64,000 nucleotides of DNA from Grimontia celer. GTDB lineage: Bacteria; Pseudomonadota; Gammaproteobacteria; Enterobacterales; Vibrionaceae. Location: NCBI RefSeq assembly GCF_900055185.1, contig NZ_FIZX01000001.1, forward strand, positions 1 through 64,000, in the 5' to 3' direction. The translations under genes were made by a program, and so were the position numbers. Below the pieces are notes generated by a model. The model ran no database searches. It had not been told where the DNA came from and saw only the letters and a program-made list of their open reading frames with translations. Positions 19,857 to 27,809 of this stretch are shown piece by piece; position 1 is the first letter of the stretch, and every line of letters starts with the position of its first letter.

Positions 19857-20228
19857 TTATACGGTATCTTTCAGATCTGTCAGTTGTGCAATTTCACGGT
19901 GAAGCAGATCGTCATTGCCCACATTGAGTTCAACCAAGCGTTTCAGGTGACTCGCACTGTCAATATCAATATGATCGATTTGAAAACGCAGGTATTCATC
20001 GCTTTCCTGAATAAGCTTCAGATCCATGTCCAGCTCGATGTCTGAATCGTGCAGACGAAAACTCAAATCGTAGTCGTCAGCGTTGCCGGATTCCCAGCCG
20101 GCAGGCGTGGCAAGCAGTGCACCTTTCAATGAAAGGTCCAATACTTTGGTTTCCCAGCTCTTATCGTTTTGCCTGATAGTGGCGGGCGTACGATACACCA
20201 CGCGGGAAAATTTACGACGTTCTGCCAT
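19857..20228 (-). CDS. Single-domain PilZ protein
   Basis: 123 residues, almost entirely one PilZ domain. The N-terminal RRKFSR (RxxxR region) and DLSLKG (DxSxxG) motifs predict c-di-GMP binding. Good SD GAGGGC before ATG 20228. It lies 44 bp upstream of the M23 peptidase gene on the same strand, so they may be co-transcribed. Partner and output are unknown. Confidence 0.88.
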   Translation of the reverse strand: MAERRKFSRVVYRTPATIRQNDKSWETKVLDLSLKGALLATPAGWESGNADDYDLSFRLHDSDIELDMDLKLIQESDEYLRFQIDHIDIDSASHLKRLVELNVGNDDLLHREIAQLTDLKDTV

Positions 20229-20370
20229 TTAAAAGCCCTCAATTCCTTTTACACCAAGTGTAGGAGAGTCGACGTTATATCTCTACTTCGACGTTTCGTC
20301 TCCGTGATGTTCTGCGCGTCTTAATAATGAATCAGTTGATAGTCGAAGCTAACTGGCAGGCAATCAAAAT

Positions 20371-20398
20371 AAAAAAGGGCCACATGATGTGACCCTTT
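20371..20398 (-). terminator. Intrinsic terminator after ettA
   Basis: On the minus strand AAAGGGTCAC / GTGGCCCTTT stem followed by T-run. Confidence 0.85.
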
Positions 20399-20414
20399 AT
20401 TCGACATGCGGTGA

Positions 20415-22082
20415 TTATTTAGTCACGCGCTTGTACTTGATGCGGTGTGGTTGCGCAGCTGCTGCGCCCAGCGTTTGCTTCAGCCACTCGCTGTATTCAG
20501 CGTAGTTACCTTCGAAGAAGTTCACCTGACCTTCGTCACGGTAGTCCAGAATGTGGGTCGCGATACGGTCAAGGAACCAACGGTCGTGCGAGATAACCAT
20601 GGCACAGCCAGGGAACTCAAGCAGCGCTTCTTCCAGTGCACGCAGGGTTTCTACGTCCAAGTCGTTGGTTGGTTCATCGAGAAGCAGTACGTTACCGCCA
20701 GCCTTCAGCAGTTTTGCCAAGTGAACACGGTTACGCTCACCACCAGACAGGTCGCCGATACGTTTTTGCTGATCGCTGCCTTTGAAGTTAAAGCGCGAAC
20801 AGTAAGCACGTGCAGGGATCTCAAAGTTATTGATGCGGATGATTTCTGCACCTTCAGAGATTTCCTGATAAACCGTGTTGTTGTCGTCCATGCTGTCACG
20901 GAACTGATCAACAGAGGCCAGCTGCACGGTTTCACCCATTTCGACAGAACCGCTGTCTGGCTGCTCGGTGCCGCTCAGCATCTTGAACAGGGTAGATTTA
21001 CCCGCACCATTGGCACCGATGATGCCCACAATCGCACCTTTAGGCACGCTGAAAGACAGATCGTCGATAAGAACACGGTCACCGAATGACTTGGTCAGGT
21101 TATTCACCTCGATAACCTTATCACCCAGGCGTGGACCCGGTGGGATGAACAGTTCGTTCGTTTCGTTACGACGCTGGTAGTCAGTGGTGTTCAGCTCTTC
21201 AAAGCGCGCCATACGTGCTTTAGATTTTGCCTGACGACCTTTAGGATTCTGGCGAACCCACTCAAGTTCTTTCTCGATGGTTTTCTGGCGAGCTTTTTCA
21301 GATGACGCTTCTTGTTGCAGACGCGCGTCTTTTTGCTCCAGCCATGAGGTGTAGTTACCTTCCCATGGAATACCTTCACCACGGTCAAGTTCCAGAATCC
21401 AACCCGCTGCGTTATCTAAGAAGTAACGGTCGTGCGTGATCGCCACAACGGTGCCGTTGTAATCAACCAGGAAGCGTTCCAGCCAGCCCACAGATTCTGC
21501 ATCCAGGTGGTTCGTTGGTTCGTCGAGCAGCAGCATATCCGGGCGCTCAAGCAACAGACGACAGATAGCAACACGGCGGCGCTCACCACCAGAAAGGTGC
21601 TTAATTTTCGCATCCCATTCTGGCAGACGCAGTGCATCCGCAGCACGCTCAAGGGCGTTATCAAGATTGTGACCGTCTTTTGCCTGGATCAATGCTTCCA
21701 GTTCGCCTTGCTCTTTTGCCAGCGCATCGAAGTCTGCATCTGGTTCCGCATAAGCGGCGTAAACAGCATCAAGACGAGACAGAGCATCAACCACGTCAGA
21801 AACCGCTTCTTCCACAGTTTCACGAACCGTTTTGTCTTCATCCAGTTTTGGTTCCTGAGGCAGGTAACCCACTTTGATGCCAGGTTGTGCACGTGCTTCA
21901 CCTTCGATATCGGTATCGATACCCGCCATGATGCGTAGAAGGGTGGATTTACCTGCGCCGTTTAGACCCAATACGCCGATTTTGGCACCCGGGAAAAAGC
22001 ACAGAGAGATATCTTTCAGGATCTGACGCTTCGGTGGCACGATTTTGCCAACGCGCGACATGGTATAAACGTACTCAGCCAT
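20415..22082 (-). CDS. ettA: Energy-dependent translational throttle protein EttA
   Basis: ABC-F protein that binds the ribosomal E site and gates entry into elongation by ATP/ADP ratio. 555 residues, the exact E. coli length. Two ABC domains without membrane segments: Walker A GLNGAGKST and GANGAGKST, signatures LSGGERRR and LSGGERNR, Walker B LLLDEPTNHLD and LLLDEPTNDLD, with the inter-domain arm rich in charged residues. N-terminus MAEYVYTMSRVGK is typical. Confidence 0.97.
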   Translation of the reverse strand: MAEYVYTMSRVGKIVPPKRQILKDISLCFFPGAKIGVLGLNGAGKSTLLRIMAGIDTDIEGEARAQPGIKVGYLPQEPKLDEDKTVRETVEEAVSDVVDALSRLDAVYAAYAEPDADFDALAKEQGELEALIQAKDGHNLDNALERAADALRLPEWDAKIKHLSGGERRRVAICRLLLERPDMLLLDEPTNHLDAESVGWLERFLVDYNGTVVAITHDRYFLDNAAGWILELDRGEGIPWEGNYTSWLEQKDARLQQEASSEKARQKTIEKELEWVRQNPKGRQAKSKARMARFEELNTTDYQRRNETNELFIPPGPRLGDKVIEVNNLTKSFGDRVLIDDLSFSVPKGAIVGIIGANGAGKSTLFKMLSGTEQPDSGSVEMGETVQLASVDQFRDSMDDNNTVYQEISEGAEIIRINNFEIPARAYCSRFNFKGSDQQKRIGDLSGGERNRVHLAKLLKAGGNVLLLDEPTNDLDVETLRALEEALLEFPGCAMVISHDRWFLDRIATHILDYRDEGQVNFFEGNYAEYSEWLKQTLGAAAAQPHRIKYKRVTK

Positions 22083-22433
22083 TCTGCTCGCGTTCTCTTG
22101 TCACTAAATGGAAATGATTAGCCAGATATTCTACCTGCTTCGTTGAAGTATTGTAACAGGCCCTAAGTCTCAAACCGCTTCAAGGTCTGACTTTGAACTG
22201 GTCAGAGTATAGTTTTTGGGAACCATTTGCTGTTGTGAAAAACAAAAGAAAGAGAGGCATGCTTCCGTCTCACGTGCCCGATGTCTCGTTTGTCGCTTTC
22301 AGTAACAGTTTCTTTGCAGCGGGAGATGGGGGAGTTTGATATATAGAAGATGGTGCAACGGACCTGATTTTCCATCTAATTCGAAGGATTAGGTATAAGC
22401 TTAAATCTAAGCGCGCCAGGGAGAAGCATCTGA
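22083..22433. other. Divergent intergenic region, ettA / slt
   Basis: 351 bp without a supported gene. Contains aacaggccctaa at 22154-22165, the same 12 bases that end the 280-bp element at 34524-34803, and small palindromes CTGAC-N9-GTCAG and GCTTA-AATC-TAAGC. Promoters for both genes must lie here but none is clear. Confidence 0.45.
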
Positions 22434-24407
22434 ATGCTACTAAGTGAAAAATCAATAATTACAAAAGCGTATAACAAGTCAGTGGATAGATCTTACCTCG
22501 TAGCACCAATTGGTATGGTGCTGCTTATTGGCAGCATTGCGCCTGCTCAAGCGCTTTCGGTTGATGAACAGCGCACTCGCTACGAAAAAGCCATCGCCGC
22601 CATTGAGCGCAACGACATGGCGACGTTTTCTCGTCTGAAATCCAATGTGAAGGATTACCCACTTTATCCGTATCTGGACTATCGCGATTTTATGCGTGAT
22701 ATCAATGGTGCCAGTACCAAAGAAGTGAATACATTTTTGAAAAAGCATGCTGATTTGCCGTTTACCGGCACCGTGCGGGCGCGCCACCTCAATGTATTGG
22801 CTTCTCAGGGGAAATGGTCTCAATTACTGGCGTTTCAGGACACTGTCCCCCGTGGTGAGAGTTACCAATGTAATTATTACTATGCGCACAGCAAAGCCGG
22901 TGACAAAGCGCTGGCTCTGTCAGGGGCGAAATCCTTATATCTGTCAGGTTCGTCTGTCGACAGGGCGTGTGACAAGCTGTTCGATTTCCTCAAAGACAAC
23001 GGCAAGCTGACGGACAATCTGGTGCTCGAGCGCATGTTGCTGGCATTTGATAACCGCAACAAATCTTTGATGACTTACCTTGAGAAGCAATTAACGTCCT
23101 CTTACGGCAAGCGTGAAGCCAAGGAGGTTCTGGCGCTTTATAACAAGCCTCAAGGCGTGGCGGATTTCTCAAAGAAAAGCAAAGTCACCGCCTTCAACCG
23201 ACACCTGACCCGTATAGCCTTTGAACGCCTTGCGCGCAGCAATTCTAAAGAGGCAGTTAAACAATTCAAACGCACGGTTGAAGGTCAGCATTACGACAAG
23301 CATGAACGCCAGGAGATAGCGGATTACCTTGCCGGACGCCTGATGTCTACAGAAGATACATCCCTTGCAGCATGGCGCGACAAGCAGCTTAAGCAAACAG
23401 TGAATCAATCGTTACTGGAACGTCGCGTGCGTATGAGTCTGGTGGAAGCGGATTGGAAAGACGTTGGCCGTTGGATTGATGTGATGTCTGAAAAAGAGCG
23501 CGACTCGCTGAAGTGGAAATACTGGCGGGCACGCGTGCTGAAAGAAGCAGGTAAGACAGCGGAAGCCAACGCGATTTTTGAATCCATGATTGGTGAGCGT
23601 AACTTCTACAGTGTTGCGGCGGCAGACGAATTGGGTAAGCAGATTGATATTCCTTACCAAACCACGCCGCTTAATCCCGGAGCATTAGCACCTTTCAACA
23701 AAGCCTTGAAGCGTGTCGATGAGCTGCTGGCGCTGGATAAAATCACCGCCGCGAAACGCGAATGGCAATACATCCTCCGCAATGCAGACAGGGAGCAGAA
23801 AGCCAACCTGGCTGCGTTTGCGTCCGACCAAAAATGGTATCACCTGTCTGTGCAGGCAACGATCGCCGGAAAGCTGTGGGGACATCTGGAATACCGTTTC
23901 CCAGTGGCGCATCGCTGGTGGTTTGAGTTCTTCAGTAAAGAGCGTGAACTCCCACTGACGACTTTGCTCGCTTTGTCGCGTCAGGAGAGTGCCTTCTACA
24001 CCCGCGCAGTATCTCCGGTTGGCGCACGTGGTTTGATGCAGCTAATGCCTGCCACCGCCAAAGAAACCTCAAAGAAACTGGGTTTTCGTTATCTGGGTAA
24101 AAGCACGTTGAACGATCCGGGAATCAATATCCGGTTGGGCAGTGGCTATCTTCGTATGTTGCTGGATCAGTTTGATGAAAACCGCATTCTTGCGTTTGCC
24201 GGATACAACGCAGGTCCCCACCGCGCCACCCGCTGGCTGGCGAAGTCTGATGGGAACCTAGATGCGATAGCGTTTATTGAAGCTATTCCGTTCCGTGAGA
24301 CCCGTGGTTACGTGCAGAACGTACTGATGTATGACATTTACTATCGTAAGTTACTTGGTCAGCCGCTACAGTTCCTGACAGAAAGTGAGTCTAATCGTCG
24401 CTATTGA
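22434..24407 (+). CDS. slt: Soluble lytic murein transglycosylase
   Basis: Periplasmic Slt70-type enzyme cleaving MurNAc-GlcNAc bonds with 1,6-anhydro product. 657 residues. N-terminal signal peptide (hydrophobic about 22-38, APAQA-L cleavage region), long alpha-superhelical U/L domains, and a C-terminal SLT domain with the catalytic Glu in LSRQESAF, followed by SPVGARGLMQLMPATA and AGYNAGPHR. SD CAGGGAGAAG before ATG 22434. trpR follows with its regulatory region just after the slt end, as in enterobacteria. Confidence 0.95.
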   Translation: MLLSEKSIITKAYNKSVDRSYLVAPIGMVLLIGSIAPAQALSVDEQRTRYEKAIAAIERNDMATFSRLKSNVKDYPLYPYLDYRDFMRDINGASTKEVNTFLKKHADLPFTGTVRARHLNVLASQGKWSQLLAFQDTVPRGESYQCNYYYAHSKAGDKALALSGAKSLYLSGSSVDRACDKLFDFLKDNGKLTDNLVLERMLLAFDNRNKSLMTYLEKQLTSSYGKREAKEVLALYNKPQGVADFSKKSKVTAFNRHLTRIAFERLARSNSKEAVKQFKRTVEGQHYDKHERQEIADYLAGRLMSTEDTSLAAWRDKQLKQTVNQSLLERRVRMSLVEADWKDVGRWIDVMSEKERDSLKWKYWRARVLKEAGKTAEANAIFESMIGERNFYSVAAADELGKQIDIPYQTTPLNPGALAPFNKALKRVDELLALDKITAAKREWQYILRNADREQKANLAAFASDQKWYHLSVQATIAGKLWGHLEYRFPVAHRWWFEFFSKERELPLTTLLALSRQESAFYTRAVSPVGARGLMQLMPATAKETSKKLGFRYLGKSTLNDPGINIRLGSGYLRMLLDQFDENRILAFAGYNAGPHRATRWLAKSDGNLDAIAFIEAIPFRETRGYVQNVLMYDIYYRKLLGQPLQFLTESESNRRY

Positions 24408-24441
24408 GTCAACAGACCCTAAGAAACAGAGAGACTTGGAG

Positions 24442-24470
24442 TATAATGACGGCGTTATTAGTACCGATTT
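24442..24470 (+). promoter_or_regulatory. Possible trpR promoter/operator
   Basis: TATAAT at 24442-24447 is followed by ATTAGTACC, which resembles a trp operator half (CTAGTAC-like). An imperfect match lies in reverse around the -10. This fits known TrpR autorepression, but the -35 and the second half-site are poor. Confidence 0.4.
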
Positions 24471-24483
24471 CTACGAGGTGACC

Positions 24484-24777
24484 ATGAAAGCGACGCCGGA
24501 ATATTCTGACTGGCAAGATGTGCTGGATTTGATCCACAGAGCAAGTGACAACGGGGACGAAGCTAAACTATTGAAGATGTTGCTGACGCCCGATGAGCGC
24601 AGCGCGCTGATTGCCCGTGTCAATATTCTCAACGAGTTGTTGAAAGGTGAGGTGAGCCAGCGACAACTCAGTCAGATGCTTGGCGTCGGTATCGCGACTA
24701 TCACCCGTGGCTCCAATGAGTTAAAGCAGCTGGATGAAGCACAAAAGCAGTGGTTGCTGGAGCTTTTGGACAAGTAA
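24484..24777 (+). CDS. trpR: Trp operon repressor
   Basis: 97-residue helix-turn-helix repressor that binds trp operators with L-tryptophan as co-repressor. True start at ATG 24484 (MKATPEYSDW), preceded by CGAGGTG. The HTH is in VSQRQLSQMLGVGIATITRGSNELK, and TPDERSALIARVNIL forms the Trp-binding core. An in-frame extension back into slt is rejected. Position after slt and before yjjX is the conserved one. Confidence 0.95.
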   Translation: MKATPEYSDWQDVLDLIHRASDNGDEAKLLKMLLTPDERSALIARVNILNELLKGEVSQRQLSQMLGVGIATITRGSNELKQLDEAQKQWLLELLDK

Positions 24778-24791
24778 AGATCAGGAAAATA

Positions 24792-24812
24792 AGGTCCTAG
24801 GATCTAGGACCT
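24792..24812. repeat. Perfect 9-bp palindrome between trpR and yjjX
   Basis: AGGTCCTAG-GAT-CTAGGACCT lies in the 44-bp convergent gap. It can form a tight hairpin but has no T-run on either side. A related string CTAGGACCTAA occurs near 12983. Confidence 0.6.
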
Positions 24813-24821
24813 AGTCTCTCT

Positions 24822-25355
24822 TCAGAGCTCTTCCGTCGGAAACAAACCCGGATTCATAAACGGGATCAGCGCTAAGATCAGCGCCTGATGGTAGACCGAG
24901 CTTCTTGTCAGCAGATGCCCCGTGAGCATGCCGATCGCCCCACCTTTCTGCTTCACGTTCTGTTCATTGAACATTTCATCCATCACATCTCCCAGCTCTT
25001 TGCCTTCTTCCAGCATGTTGAGTGCAGTTGGTGGCAAAGGGACAGAAGCCGAACGTGATTCACCAACGCGGTCGGCAGATTCCACCACCATCCAGGCAAA
25101 GGTATAAGGGGCGTCCAGTCCCGCTTCGACGCCCACGTAGAAATTGCCATCAACCACCTTTTTGGCGTTGTGGACACGGTTTCTGGCACCTGCCAGCGTT
25201 TCTTTACTGGTCATTGGCTGATCTGCGACACCACTGGAGACAGACACTCCTTCAAACGTCATGTCATTGTTAGGAAATACTTCTTTGAAGGCCGCTTCCA
25301 CAGCAGCAATTTTGGCAGGGTTAAGCGAAGTGACAATCACTTTGGTCATGGGCAT
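24822..25355 (-). CDS. yjjX: Inosine/xanthosine triphosphatase YjjX
   Basis: House-cleaning NTPase hydrolysing ITP/XTP, Maf/HAM1-like fold. 177 residues. Family motifs SLNPAKIAAV at the N-terminus, SKETLAGARNRVHNA, VGVEAGLD and KQKGGAIGMLTGHLLTRSSVY. Two ATGs compete: 25355 (MPMTKVIV) and 25349 (MTKVIV). The AGGA upstream fits either, and homologue starts favour the second. Close to the sterol-desaturase-family gene upstream (11 bp gap), suggesting one transcript. Confidence 0.92.
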   Translation of the reverse strand: MPMTKVIVTSLNPAKIAAVEAAFKEVFPNNDMTFEGVSVSSGVADQPMTSKETLAGARNRVHNAKKVVDGNFYVGVEAGLDAPYTFAWMVVESADRVGESRSASVPLPPTALNMLEEGKELGDVMDEMFNEQNVKQKGGAIGMLTGHLLTRSSVYHQALILALIPFMNPGLFPTEEL

Positions 25356-25366
25356 CCAGTCCTGAA

Positions 25367-26212
25367 TCAGAGAGAGTTATTTTGTTGTTTTTTCTCAGGG
25401 GCACGTTTGAACAAGCGAAATGGCAAGGCAAGAAGGCCTGTTAGCCACACGACGTGTCTTTCTTCCCGCTGGCTTTTTATGCCAATAGTCATGCCGTAAT
25501 GGCCTTCCTCGGGTTGCGCGCGGTAAGTGTTGAACAGCCTGTCCCAGATAGCAAGATTAAAACCGAAGTTCGAATCGCTTTCGTAGCGGTGAACAGAGTG
25601 GTGCACACGGTGCATGTCCGGTGTCACTACGAATTTGCGCAGCCAGCGGTCAATCGGCAATGGAATGGCAACGTTACTGTGATTAAACAGCGCCATGCCG
25701 CTGAGGATGACTTCAAACAAAATGACGGCCACCACAGGCACGCCCAGAAGCGCGATAGCCGCGAATTTGATTAGCATGGAAAGAAGAATTTCAACCGGAT
25801 GGAAACGGGCACCAGAGGTAACGTCTAAATCTCTATCTGCGTGGTGAACCGCATGCAAACGCCAGAGAATAGGAACAGTGTGAAAGAGTTTGTGCTGAAA
25901 CCAGATGATGCCATCAAGCATCACAATGGTGAGGAGCACTGAAAGCCAAAGTGGTGAATCAAACACATTGAACAAACCGATCCCTTGACGGGAGCACCAA
26001 GCTGCGAAACCGGCAGCAGCGAGAGGAAAAATAGCGCGGAGCACCGCGGTATTGAGCATCATCAGGGCGATATTGTTCAGCCAGCGTTTCGCTTTGCTGA
26101 CCGTCAGGATTCTTTTAGGGAATAGCCATTCTGCAGCTGCCATCACCCCAAAAATAGAGAAGAAAGTCAGCAGACGGAAAACACCTTCCTGTGATTCAAT
26201 AAAGCTCAGCAC
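25367..26212 (-). CDS. Fatty acid hydroxylase / sterol desaturase family membrane protein
   Basis: 281 residues with several hydrophobic segments in the N-terminal half. The tripartite di-iron histidine motif of the family is present as HKLFH, HAVHH (with HPVE following) and HRVHH. Such enzymes oxidise lipid C-H bonds in the membrane; the substrate here is unknown. 11 bp before yjjX on the same strand. Confidence 0.88.
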   Translation of the reverse strand: MLSFIESQEGVFRLLTFFSIFGVMAAAEWLFPKRILTVSKAKRWLNNIALMMLNTAVLRAIFPLAAAGFAAWCSRQGIGLFNVFDSPLWLSVLLTIVMLDGIIWFQHKLFHTVPILWRLHAVHHADRDLDVTSGARFHPVEILLSMLIKFAAIALLGVPVVAVILFEVILSGMALFNHSNVAIPLPIDRWLRKFVVTPDMHRVHHSVHRYESDSNFGFNLAIWDRLFNTYRAQPEEGHYGMTIGIKSQREERHVVWLTGLLALPFRLFKRAPEKKQQNNSL

Positions 26213-26310
26213 TGCATCTCCTGAATGAGTCGTCCTTTCGATCAGCTTAACACATCCCCAAACAGCACCGGGTCTTAGACTTACTTAGACTTAGATACGT
26301 GACCAGAAAG

Positions 26311-26340
26311 AAAAACGGGCACTTTCAACAGTGCCCGTTT
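26311..26340 (-). terminator. Intrinsic terminator after the spondin-domain pair
   Basis: AAACGGGCAC / GTGCCCGTTT stem with an 8-nt loop, then T-run on the minus strand. Confidence 0.88.
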
Positions 26341-26359
26341 GTGCGTTTGTGGTGATGCG

Positions 26360-27022
26360 CTACCAAACGCGTTTGATGGTGACTTTCGCACCTGGGTTGA
26401 GGAAGCGGTGGCGATAATTCAATGCCGAGTCTTCCAATCCGTCATCAGCGGATAGTACGCCAGGGTGAATGCGAAGGCGGTCTACATCATCACGCGCAGC
26501 ATTAAAGCCTTCCCCTCCGGCTGCTGGGCCGGGAATCGTGCCTTGGGTTTCAGAGTTAGCTTCTGTGCCAGCATCCCATACTGGTAATGTGATGGTGATG
26601 CTTTGACCTGGGCGCAGTTTACGAAGATCGATATCTGACTCGGCGACGATCGCATCGTTGGTATTGACCAGCATAGATGCCACAGAAAGGTAACGTGTCT
26701 TCTTGCGGTTCAGCTGCACAGTGAAGCTTTCTGATGCGCCCGGAGGAAGCGGCGATACACCAGAGAGGGCATCTTCCACATGACGAAGTTCTTCATAAGC
26801 AAGAACATCGCTGTTGTCACCACCTTCCGCCAGTTTTTCCAGCGCGACAGAAACCGGTTGGCCAACTTCAAACAGCGTGTTGGTTTTGCTGTGGGTTAGC
26901 AGCGCGACCGGAGACATAGGTTGCGCATCCGTCAGGTTTTCTACGGTGACCGTGTATTCCTTTTGCAGGGGACACCCAGCCAGTGCCAGCGCTGCTGCGC
27001 CAATGAGAGCAAAGCGATACAT
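26360..27022 (-). CDS. Spondin-domain lipoprotein (paralogue of neighbour)
   Basis: 220 residues. Lipoprotein signal peptide with lipobox LAGC (Cys16), then a spondin_N-like domain: VTVENLTDAQPMSPV, EGGD, PPGAS, ASMLVNTNDAI and DAGTEANSE are matched in the same order in the neighbouring protein. Strong SD AGGAGGG before ATG 27022, overlapping the end of the gene upstream (12 bp gap). Likely outer-membrane or periplasmic. Function unknown. Confidence 0.82.
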   Translation of the reverse strand: MYRFALIGAAALALAGCPLQKEYTVTVENLTDAQPMSPVALLTHSKTNTLFEVGQPVSVALEKLAEGGDNSDVLAYEELRHVEDALSGVSPLPPGASESFTVQLNRKKTRYLSVASMLVNTNDAIVAESDIDLRKLRPGQSITITLPVWDAGTEANSETQGTIPGPAAGGEGFNAARDDVDRLRIHPGVLSADDGLEDSALNYRHRFLNPGAKVTIKRVW

Positions 27023-27034
27023 ACTACGCCCTCC

Positions 27035-27697
27035 TTAATAAACGGTGACGGTGATGATGGCAACTGGGTTGAGCCAACGGTGTTTGGTGCTGTCGAAGTC
27101 GCTTAGACCGCCAGTGGCATCAGTGTCACCGAGGTTACCCGGGTGAATGTGAACGGTTTCGTTGGCGACTTCAATATCGACACCTGTGCCACCTTCACCA
27201 AAGGTGATAAACGGTGGGGTTGGAACGCTGCCTGCCAGCTCATCATTCGCTTCTGTGCCCGCGTCATAACCATTGGCTCTGATGACATAGGTGCCTTTTT
27301 TCTTTGGAATTTTCCAGCTGTCTACACCGATAAACGCATCGTTAGAAGGTAGCAACATCGCAGCGATAGAAAGGACATCGCCATGATTTGCATAAAGCGT
27401 GGTGGAAGTTGATGCGCCTGGGTCCAGAATGCCTTCTGCCGGGTTGGCCTGTACATCAGCGCCCACGCCTTCAGCCAGTGCAACCAGACCAGAAATATCG
27501 CCACCTTCTGCCATGGCTTCGACATCAGCAGATGCTGCTTCGCCAGTGCGGAACAGATACGCATCCGGGCTGTGAGCAGCAACGATCAGTGGGGTGAAAT
27601 AAATACCATCGGTGGCATTGGTGATTTTGACATCGACGTTGGCGGCCTGCGCGGTGAATGCTGCGCCCATTGCCATGCTGAGAAGTAAGGTTTTCAT
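27035..27697 (-). CDS. Secreted spondin-domain protein
   Basis: 220 residues from ATG 27697 (SD AGGGAG); a longer frame upstream lacks an SD. Signal peptide with AQA-A cleavage at about residue 18, giving a soluble periplasmic or secreted form, unlike the lipoprotein paralogue. Domain landmarks TNATDGIYFTPLIVAAH, AEGGDISGL, AMLLPSNDAFIG, YDAGTEANDE and the VHIHPG motif are conserved between the two. Both have 220 residues, suggesting a tandem duplication with one copy changed to a lipoprotein. Confidence 0.82.
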   Translation of the reverse strand: MKTLLLSMAMGAAFTAQAANVDVKITNATDGIYFTPLIVAAHSPDAYLFRTGEAASADVEAMAEGGDISGLVALAEGVGADVQANPAEGILDPGASTSTTLYANHGDVLSIAAMLLPSNDAFIGVDSWKIPKKKGTYVIRANGYDAGTEANDELAGSVPTPPFITFGEGGTGVDIEVANETVHIHPGNLGDTDATGGLSDFDSTKHRWLNPVAIITVTVY

Positions 27698-27809
27698 TTT
27701 TCGCTCCCTGTGCGTTGAATTCTTCCAAGCATGGCGCGAAAAAGTGGCGAAGCCTTCGCGGATTTCTCTCAAAACTCTCACAAAGGCCTAATGAAATACT
27801 ATCCGAGTG

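Noticed and set aside
20445-21938. Long plus-strand ORFs (214 and 168 codons) over ettA
   Set aside because: They are shadows of a perfectly conserved ABC-F gene on the other strand.
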